From Alphaproteobacteria bacterium (GTDB taxonomy: Bacteria > Pseudomonadota > Alphaproteobacteria > SMXQ01): 49,760 bases of DNA. The notes beneath the pieces were generated by a model. It did not search any database, had not been told where the DNA came from, and was given only the letters and a program-made list of their open reading frames with translations. Positions within the stretch are counted from its first letter, which is position 1. Every line of letters begins with the position of its first letter. A program made the position numbers and the translations under genes. The stretch spans positions 1 to 49,760 of the forward strand of contig JAOTVC010000003.1 of NCBI GenBank assembly GCA_029863585.1, read 5' to 3'. Of the stretch, positions 44,340 to 49,760 are shown piece by piece.

Positions 44340-46409
44340 TCAGCCGCGGCGCACCGGCCGCACGTCGACGGCGGCGACACCTGCGCCGGCCTCCCGGACG
44401 ATGAGCGGATTGACCTCGAGATCGCTCAGGATATGGCGGTGATCCAGGTAGATGCGGCCGAGGCCCACCACCGCCTTGATCAGCGCGTCAACATCCGCCG
44501 CCGCCGCGCCCCGGAACCCATGCAGGAGCGCCCGGCCCTTGAGCTCGCCCAGCATGCCCGCGACGTCGTCCTCGTCCACCGGCAGGAGGCGCATGGTGGC
44601 GTCGCGCATCAGCTCCACCATGATCCCGCCGGTGCCGACCAGGATGGCCGGACCGTAGAGCGGGTCTTCGCGGCAGCCGACGATCATCTCCACACCTTGC
44701 ACCATTTCCTGAACGAGATAGCCGGTGATCTCCGCGCGGGCATCGGCGGCGCGGATGCGCCGTGCGAGCGTCTCGGCCCCCTCCTTGACGGTCTCCACGC
44801 TATCAAGGCCGAGCAGCACGCCGCCCACCTCGGTCTTGTGGGAAAACGCCGGCGCCACGATCTTGAGAACCACCGGAAACCCGATCTCCGCCGCCGCCCT
44901 GGCCGCGGCCCCGGCATCCTTGGCCAGCGCGCTCATCGGCGGCGTGACGCCACTGGCGGCAAGCAGTCCATCGAAGGCGGCGCCTGAAACGTTGGCCTCC
45001 GTGCCCGTGGGCTCCGGCGGGGCGGGGATCGCGCGTCCCGCGCGGGCGCCGTAGAAGGCCAGGGCGTTCATCGCACGAAGCATTTCGGGCAGGCCCTGAA
45101 GGTAGGGAATGCCGATGGCGTCTTGATACTTGATGCCGTCCTCGCCCAGGCTGTAGCGCATGCGGCCGAAGCCGATCACCGGCATGTCGGTATAGCTCAA
45201 CAACTCCTTGAGCGGCGCGCCGGCCGCGATATTGGCGCGGCCCGAGGAGATCTGTCCCGCCACCGCCAGCATGTCGGTCGCCGGATCGTCGATCGCCGCC
45301 TTGCAGAGGTCGGCCAGCACGTCGTTGCCGGCGGCAATGCCGGCATCGAGCGGGTTCTTCGGGTTCATTTCCTTCGGGATCAGCGGCCTCATCCGTTCCA
45401 ACGTGTCGGCCGCGTAATCCGGCATCTCGGCCCCTTCGGCCTCGGCATAGTCGTAGAGCAGGTCCACCGTGCCGCCGGACGTGGTGACAACGCCGATGCC
45501 CCGCCCCTTGGGCAGCCGGCCCTGGCTGAAGGCCAGCACGGTTTCGGTCATGTCGTCGAGGTTTTGGCAGTGGACGATGCCGTAGCGTTCGCACAGCGCC
45601 GTGAACGCGGCCCAGTCGCCGCCGATGGCCCCGGTATGGGATTGCGCCGCCTCGCGGGAACGCTGGGTCCGCCCGGTCTTGACGGCGATGATGGGCTTAG
45701 CAGCGGCGAGCGCCCGGGCACAAGCTTCCTTGAATACTTCAGGACGGCGGATGCCCTCGATGAACAGGACAATGGTCCGGGTCTCGGGATCGTCGACGAA
45801 GAAGTTGATGTAATCCGCCAGGTCGAGGCCGATCTCATTGCCCGAAGACATGGCGTAGGAAAAGCGTAAACCGCGGGACTGCGCCGTCTGCACCCAGAAC
45901 TGCATGGTCCCGCCCGATTGGAACACCGCCGCCACGTCGCCGGGACCGGGCCGGCAGATGGCACCGTTGGGATAGGCGAAAACCTTTTCCCTGAAAGCGA
46001 TGCCGCCCATGCAGTTGGGCCCGGCAAGGGCGATGCCCGCCTCCTCGCACAGCGCCCTGAGCTTCTCGCCCCGGCCGATGATTTCCGGATCCGACCCTTC
46101 GCCCAGGTGGCCGGCATAGACGGTCGCCGCCTTCAGGCCGTTTTTCGCGCCGTCCTCCATCACCCCCTGGACCGCCCCCGCCGGCACGATCACCAAGGCC
46201 AGGTCGGCCGGTTTCGGAAGCGATCCGAAATCGTGATAGCAGGGTACGCCGTAGACCTCATCCCGGCGCGGGTTGATGGGGTAGACGTTCCCCGCGAATC
46301 CGTATTTCTTGAGGCTTTCGAAGATGCTCTGGGGCCACTTGGCCCGGTCCGAGGCCCCGACGATGGCGATGGTTGATGCGGAAAAAATCTGCTTAGGCGA
46401 ACGGAACAC
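44340..46409 (-). CDS. ADP-forming acyl-CoA synthetase (acetate-CoA ligase / FerA-like)
   Basis: A 689-residue NDP-forming acyl-CoA synthetase with fused alpha and beta parts. The N-terminal CoA-binding domain starts IFSASTIAIVGASDRAKWPQ. The succinyl-CoA-synthetase-like part contains the phosphohistidine motif QSHTGAIGG. The C-terminal ATP-grasp domain begins after GVTPPMSALAKDAG and shows EIGFPVVLKIVAPAFSHKTEVGG and GCREDPLYGPAILVGTGG. The GTG at 46409 follows a strong GGGGGAG; the frame to 46502 is an unlikely extension. Relatives activate acetate, aryl or hydroxycinnamic acids. First gene of the leftward cluster, divergent from the hydratase operon. Confidence 0.92.
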   Translation of the reverse strand: MFRSPKQIFSASTIAIVGASDRAKWPQSIFESLKKYGFAGNVYPINPRRDEVYGVPCYHDFGSLPKPADLALVIVPAGAVQGVMEDGAKNGLKAATVYAGHLGEGSDPEIIGRGEKLRALCEEAGIALAGPNCMGGIAFREKVFAYPNGAICRPGPGDVAAVFQSGGTMQFWVQTAQSRGLRFSYAMSSGNEIGLDLADYINFFVDDPETRTIVLFIEGIRRPEVFKEACARALAAAKPIIAVKTGRTQRSREAAQSHTGAIGGDWAAFTALCERYGIVHCQNLDDMTETVLAFSQGRLPKGRGIGVVTTSGGTVDLLYDYAEAEGAEMPDYAADTLERMRPLIPKEMNPKNPLDAGIAAGNDVLADLCKAAIDDPATDMLAVAGQISSGRANIAAGAPLKELLSYTDMPVIGFGRMRYSLGEDGIKYQDAIGIPYLQGLPEMLRAMNALAFYGARAGRAIPAPPEPTGTEANVSGAAFDGLLAASGVTPPMSALAKDAGAAARAAAEIGFPVVLKIVAPAFSHKTEVGGVLLGLDSVETVKEGAETLARRIRAADARAEITGYLVQEMVQGVEMIVGCREDPLYGPAILVGTGGIMVELMRDATMRLLPVDEDDVAGMLGELKGRALLHGFRGAAAADVDALIKAVVGLGRIYLDHRHILSDLEVNPLIVREAGAGVAAVDVRPVRRG

Positions 46410-46551
46410 GGGACTCCCCCTATATTGTCGTGTTCCGGCGATATTCGTTTCTTCGGCAGGCCCTGTCAACCGAGCCCCGGGCCGGGCTTGCCCAGGTCTC
46501 ACGCCCTAGGATAGTCTTCTGAGAGAACACGAAACTTTGGAGGAATGTGCG

Positions 46552-46902
46552 ATGCGCGGACCGCACGACGTGGGCGGACTGGAAGAGGGCCCGATCGATA
46601 CCTCGGTTCATACGCCGACCCTTTGGGAAAAGCAGATCGACGCGCTGCACAACCTGATCGCCGACGACAAGCGCAAGATCGTCCCTAGGGGGCAGAACCG
46701 CCGCTATGTCGAGGCGCTGGGCGAAGACGTCTACAACACGCTCAACTACTACGAGCGCTGGACCGCCACCATGAGCCAGCAACTCCTGGAAAAGGGCGTG
46801 CTGACCCGCGACGAGATCGACGCCAAGGTGCGCGAGATCCGCGACCGGCTGGAAGCCACCGGCGAGCTGGAGCTGCGCGCGGGCGAGGCGGACAAGATCT
46901 GA
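46552..46902 (+). CDS. Nitrile hydratase / thiocyanate hydrolase beta subunit, N-terminal half
   Basis: A 116-residue protein matching the N-terminal half of nitrile hydratase beta and, more closely from memory, the beta subunit of thiocyanate hydrolase. It opens MRGPHDVGGLEEGPID, and later carries the NRRYVE arginine pair and YYERWTATMSQQLLEKGVLT with a helical charged end. ATG 46552 follows GGAGGA; TTG 46537 would include that site. Its TGA overlaps the next ATG (TGATG). A single-chain nitrile hydratase beta would be about 210-230 residues, so the chain is split here. Confidence 0.88.
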   Translation: MRGPHDVGGLEEGPIDTSVHTPTLWEKQIDALHNLIADDKRKIVPRGQNRRYVEALGEDVYNTLNYYERWTATMSQQLLEKGVLTRDEIDAKVREIRDRLEATGELELRAGEADKI

Positions 46903-47198
46903 TGGCCAAGGACCTGCAACCGGGCGATCCCGTGCGCGTGCGCGAGGATTATCCGCCGGGCCATATCCGCACACCGGTGTTCATCCGCGGCAAGCGCGGC
47001 GTCGTCACCCAGGTTTTCGGAGCGTTCGAGAACCCGGAGATCACCGCCTACGAACTCACGGGGCCGAAAAAGATGCTGTATGCGGTGCGCTTCCGCCAGG
47101 TCGACATCTGGCCGGACTACACCGGCCCCACCCAGGACACCGTAGACATCGACATCTACGAACATTGGCTGGAAAAAGCCGAAGGAAGGGCATCATGA
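46902..47198 (+). CDS. Nitrile hydratase / thiocyanate hydrolase, SH3-like C-terminal beta half
   Basis: A 98-residue SH3-like beta-barrel protein corresponding to the C-terminal half of nitrile hydratase beta (thiocyanate hydrolase alpha). Recognisable features are LQPGDPVRVREDYPPGHIRT, FIRGKRGVVTQVFGAFENPE, LYAVRFRQVDIWPDYTGPTQ and the C-terminal IDIYEHWLEKAEG. It overlaps the previous gene by one base and the next by ATGA. Split halves and gene order (N-half, C-half, metal subunit) match thiocyanate hydrolase scnBAC and toyocamycin-type nitrile hydratases. Confidence 0.88.
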   Translation: MAKDLQPGDPVRVREDYPPGHIRTPVFIRGKRGVVTQVFGAFENPEITAYELTGPKKMLYAVRFRQVDIWPDYTGPTQDTVDIDIYEHWLEKAEGRAS

Positions 47199-47857
47199 GC
47201 GAAACACAGCACGGCGCCGCCGAACATGATCATGGGCACGATCACGGCGATCACGGCCATGCCCCGCCCCAGCCCGACGACAAGGTGCACAGCTACTACC
47301 AGATCCTGGGCCAGGCGCTGAAGGAGTTGCTGATCGAAAAGGGCATCGTCACCGCCGACGAGGTGCGCGAAGCCATCGAAAAGCGCGATTCCATCACCCC
47401 CGCCCGCGGGGCGCGCATTGTCGCCCGGGCCTGGACCGATCCCATCTACAAGGCGCTACTGATGCGCGACGCCAACCAGGCCGCCGCCGACATGGGCGCC
47501 CCCACCCCAAACACCCATCTGGTGGCGGTTGAAAACACCGACGCCGTGCACAACGTCATCGTCTGCACGCTCTGCAGTTGCTATCCGCGCGAACTCCTGG
47601 GCCTGCCGCCGAGCTGGTACAAGAGCCGGCAGTACCGCGCCCGCATCGTGCGCGAGCCCCGCGCCGTGTTGCGGGAGTTCGGCACCGACCTGTCGGATGA
47701 GGTGGAGATACGGGTCCACGATTCCACCGCCGACATCCGCTACCTTGTGGTGCCGCTGCAGCCAAAGGGCACCGAAGCCATGAGCGCCGATGAGCTTGAA
47801 TCGCTAATCACCCGGGATTCCATGATCGGCGTCGCCGAGGTGAAAGCCCCAACCTGA
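47195..47857 (+). CDS. Nitrile hydratase / thiocyanate hydrolase metal-binding (alpha/gamma) subunit
   Basis: A 220-residue metal-binding subunit. The claw motif VCTLCSCYPRE places Cys124, Cys127 and Cys129 as ligands; Thr between the first cysteines is typical of cobalt enzymes. In the family two of these cysteines become sulfinic and sulfenic acids. PPSWYKSRQYRARIVREPRA follows, then LVVPLQPKGTEAMSADELES and ITRDSMIGVAEV. The first 22 residues carry seven histidines (HDHGHDHGDHGH), likely metal-binding, and thiocyanate hydrolase gamma is remembered to have a similar His/Asp start. Substrate (nitrile or thiocyanate) is not decided by sequence. Confidence 0.93.
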   Translation: MSETQHGAAEHDHGHDHGDHGHAPPQPDDKVHSYYQILGQALKELLIEKGIVTADEVREAIEKRDSITPARGARIVARAWTDPIYKALLMRDANQAAADMGAPTPNTHLVAVENTDAVHNVIVCTLCSCYPRELLGLPPSWYKSRQYRARIVREPRAVLREFGTDLSDEVEIRVHDSTADIRYLVVPLQPKGTEAMSADELESLITRDSMIGVAEVKAPT

Positions 47858-48651
47858 TGGCGGGTCCCACGCCCGTGCGGGGCGCGGCACCGTTTCCCGT
47901 CTGGGGCTCGGCGCGCGAGACCTTCGCCTTGGTCTGGCGCCACCGCTTCTGGCTGCTGATGCGCGCGCTGCCGTCCACCATCCTGGTGGGCGTCACCTTC
48001 ATCGTCACCTTTCCCCGGATTGGCGTCTATGCGCTCTGGGAGATAGCCCTCTTTCTCATCAGCGCATTGGGGATCGCCAATATGATGGTGTCCTGCCACC
48101 GGCTGATCGTGCTGGGCGATCCGTGTCGCCGGTTCTCTGATTTCCTGCCCCGCATCAACGATCTCACCTATTTCGGCGTATGGCTTCTGCTGACCATCGC
48201 CAAATGGATCCTGGATGCGATTGGCGCATTTTTGGGGTCACTGGTCGAATTGGCCGGGCATGTCTTCAGCCTCGGCGTGAACATCCTGTTCCTGATTGCC
48301 CTCGTCCGCCTGATCGCGCTGTTCCCGCTGACCGCGATCCAGGGCAAGACCCCTTTCCACACCGCGTGGAAGCTGAGCACCGGGCATGTGGAACGGCTCA
48401 TCGGATTCTGTGTCATCGTCGGGACGGTATTGGGTCTCGCAACCGCGGCGGCGGGTGCGGCAATCTTCTATTCCCAGAAATGGCTGGCCGAGAACCTGGC
48501 GCAGGAAGTCATGCCGAAAATCGCGGCGGATCTGGCCGCGACCCTGCCCTTCTTCTTGGGCGCGCTGTTCCTGATGATCGTGCTGGAAAGCGTGGCCGTG
48601 GCCCAGTCGCTCGCCTATCGCCGCCTCTCAGGCCAGGAGCCGGAGATCTAG
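47857..48651 (+). CDS. Six-helix membrane protein coupled to the hydratase operon, function unknown
   Basis: A 264-residue integral membrane protein I do not recognise. About six hydrophobic segments are visible near residues 34-52, 58-80, 104-126, 132-158, 184-208 and 230-250. The N-terminus is Pro/Arg-containing (PVRGAAPFPVWGSARETF). Its ATG overlaps the stop of the metal subunit (TGATG), so it is co-translated with the hydratase. It lacks the HX4DH-type motif of nickel/cobalt permeases. It may import substrate, metal, or export a product, or be an unrelated passenger. Confidence 0.8.
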   Translation: MAGPTPVRGAAPFPVWGSARETFALVWRHRFWLLMRALPSTILVGVTFIVTFPRIGVYALWEIALFLISALGIANMMVSCHRLIVLGDPCRRFSDFLPRINDLTYFGVWLLLTIAKWILDAIGAFLGSLVELAGHVFSLGVNILFLIALVRLIALFPLTAIQGKTPFHTAWKLSTGHVERLIGFCVIVGTVLGLATAAAGAAIFYSQKWLAENLAQEVMPKIAADLAATLPFFLGALFLMIVLESVAVAQSLAYRRLSGQEPEI

Positions 48652-49574
48652 GGGATTCTGCGCCAACGTGTCCCTTCATGGCCGAAGTCGAAGACGTCGG
48701 GGTGGAGGAACTCGGCAACGATCTCCGCACTTTCGACCAGCCGGGGCCCGGGCCGGTTGAAGAACGCGTTGCCGTCGGCGATCGCGACCCGCCCGGAGCG
48801 CACCGCCTTGAGATCCGCCCAGCCGGGAAGCGCCTCGAGGGTGTGCATCTCACCGGCGACACGTTCAAGCTCGAAGCCGCAGGGCGCGATTAGGATGGCT
48901 TCCGGATCGGCGGCGGCAACGTCTTTCCAGTCCACCCAGGGCGACGGCTTTCCCCTTTCGGCGAACAGCGATTCGCCTCCCGCCAGATCGATCAACTCGG
49001 GCATCCAGTTGCCGCCCGCCATCGGCGGGTCCATCCATTCGACAAACATCAGCCGCGGCTTCCACCCCGCTTCGACCGACCGGCCGGCGATGGTCTCGAG
49101 CCGCTCGCGCATTTGCGCGGCCAGCACGGCGGCTTGGGCCTCGCGCCCCAGCGCGGTGCCCAGGCGGGTGAGATCGTCATAGACGCCGGCGAGGGTCTCG
49201 GCCTTGAGGCTGACGAGCCGCGGCTCGTTGACCGAGCCGTTCCAGCGTCCGAGCGCGGCGACGACATCGTCCTCCGACACCGCGCAGACCTCGCACTGGG
49301 CCTGGGTGACCACCACATCGGGGGCCAGCGCCTCAAGCCCCGCTGCATCCACCCGGTAGACCGAAAGCGCATCGGCCAGCGCAGCTTCCATGCCGGCGTG
49401 GATTTCAGCGCTGCTGCCCGTTGCATCGAGCCTGGCTTCGGTCAACACGGGCAGCGCCGCAACCTCGGGCGGGAAATCGCATTCATGGGACCGCCCGACC
49501 AGTTCACCGGCGGCGCCGAGGGCGGCCACCAGTTCCGTCGCCGAAGGAAGCAGGGATACGATGCGCTGGGTCAT
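48648..49574 (-). CDS. Cobalamin-binding-type (BtuF-like) protein without signal peptide
   Basis: A 308-residue periplasmic-binding-protein-like fold of the cobalamin/iron family (COG0614-type). It opens TQRIVSLLPSATELVAALGA with LVGRSHECDFPPEV, and shows DVVVTQAQCEVCAVSEDDV, LMFVEWMDPPMAGGNWMPEL and FFNRPGPRLVESAEIV. ATG 49574 is chosen because the family starts there; the frame to 49622 adds a non-signal sequence. No signal peptide is visible, so a cytoplasmic location is likely. Its 3' end overlaps the membrane protein gene by 4 bases in a convergent arrangement. Ligand unproven. Confidence 0.87.
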   Translation of the reverse strand: MTQRIVSLLPSATELVAALGAAGELVGRSHECDFPPEVAALPVLTEARLDATGSSAEIHAGMEAALADALSVYRVDAAGLEALAPDVVVTQAQCEVCAVSEDDVVAALGRWNGSVNEPRLVSLKAETLAGVYDDLTRLGTALGREAQAAVLAAQMRERLETIAGRSVEAGWKPRLMFVEWMDPPMAGGNWMPELIDLAGGESLFAERGKPSPWVDWKDVAAADPEAILIAPCGFELERVAGEMHTLEALPGWADLKAVRSGRVAIADGNAFFNRPGPRLVESAEIVAEFLHPDVFDFGHEGTRWRRIP

Positions 49575-49678
49575 AGGGCAGTCTACGGTGCCCCCGGCGC
49601 GGGATGCAACGGCGCCCGGCATCCGCTATCCTCAGGCCGAAGCCCGGCCTGCATTAGGCTCACCGGGGGGAGGACGCC

Positions 49679-49760
49679 ATGGGGCAAATCGAAAGAGCCT
49701 TGCGCGAGCGGCTGGAAATGGCCGGCTGTTACCCCGTGGGCCGGGATGAGGCCGGGCGGG
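49679..49760 (+). CDS. Start of an unidentified gene (runs out of the window)
   Basis: An ATG at 49679 preceded by GGGGGGAGG opens a frame that stays open to the end (MGQIERALRERLEMAGCYPV and on). Only 27 residues are visible and no family can be named. The good ribosome-binding site makes it a probable real gene start. Confidence 0.6.
   Translation, partial: MGQIERALRERLEMAGCYPVGRDEAGR

Noticed and set aside
47857..48651. Nickel/cobalt permease for the hydratase
   Set aside because: No HX4DH-type motif or acidic-histidine signature is present in its helices, so I call it only an unknown membrane protein.

Overview
The window is chromosomal DNA of a GC-rich, densely coded Gram-negative bacterium, most likely an alphaproteobacterium. 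The grounds are a C4-pathway 5-aminolevulinate synthase (HemA), an xseB-ispA-tlyA block near a histone-deacetylase-family gene, outer-membrane-type RND efflux, and many ATGA/TGATG stop-start overlaps. The genus cannot be named from the sequence alone. I see no rRNA, tRNA, CRISPR array, integrase or transposase.

Layout. 1-2063: the 3' end of rtcB, a DUF72 protein and a small membrane protein. 2261-8681: pyrE, then a five-gene peptide-type ABC importer (lipoprotein, two ATPases, two permeases) whose last four genes overlap by ATGA. About 8790-14450: a patchier, more AT-rich accessory stretch holding an exported isoaspartyl methyltransferase, a MarR regulator with a small membrane protein, an unrecognised SAM methyltransferase, an orphan 129-residue protein and an orphan solute-binding protein. 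Related short hairpin repeats (TGACCGC...GCGGACA type) punctuate this stretch and divide it into cassettes. 14616-25103: a universal stress protein, manC, a class III aminotransferase, hemA, a PadR-like regulator, a DUF1194 protein, an SDR, a second stress protein, a CDF metal exporter and pdxH. 25365-30405: fabI, aroC, an RNA m5U-type methyltransferase, tlyA, ispA and xseB. 30527-32327: a TetR / NAD(P)H quinone reductase / DUF1772 module, apparently inserted between xseB and the histone-deacetylase-like gene. 33659-38958: an RND adaptor-pump pair and an alpha/beta hydrolase.

39052-46409 is a leftward catabolic cluster: ADP-forming acyl-CoA synthetase, acyl-CoA dehydrogenase, a hydroxycinnamoyl-CoA hydratase/lyase-like crotonase, a 3-hydroxyisobutyrate-dehydrogenase-like enzyme, a Rieske oxygenase and a cupin. 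It could activate, shorten and oxygenate an aromatic or branched acid. Divergent from it, 46552-48651 is a tightly overlapping four-gene operon: a nitrile hydratase / thiocyanate hydrolase with its beta chain split into two genes, a gamma/alpha chain with the VCTLCSC metal claw and a His-rich N-terminus, and an unrecognised six-helix membrane protein. A cobalamin-binding-type protein lies just beyond on the opposite strand. The split hydratase operon with its coupled membrane protein, and the neighbouring CoA cluster with its altered lyase active site, are the most interesting systems here.
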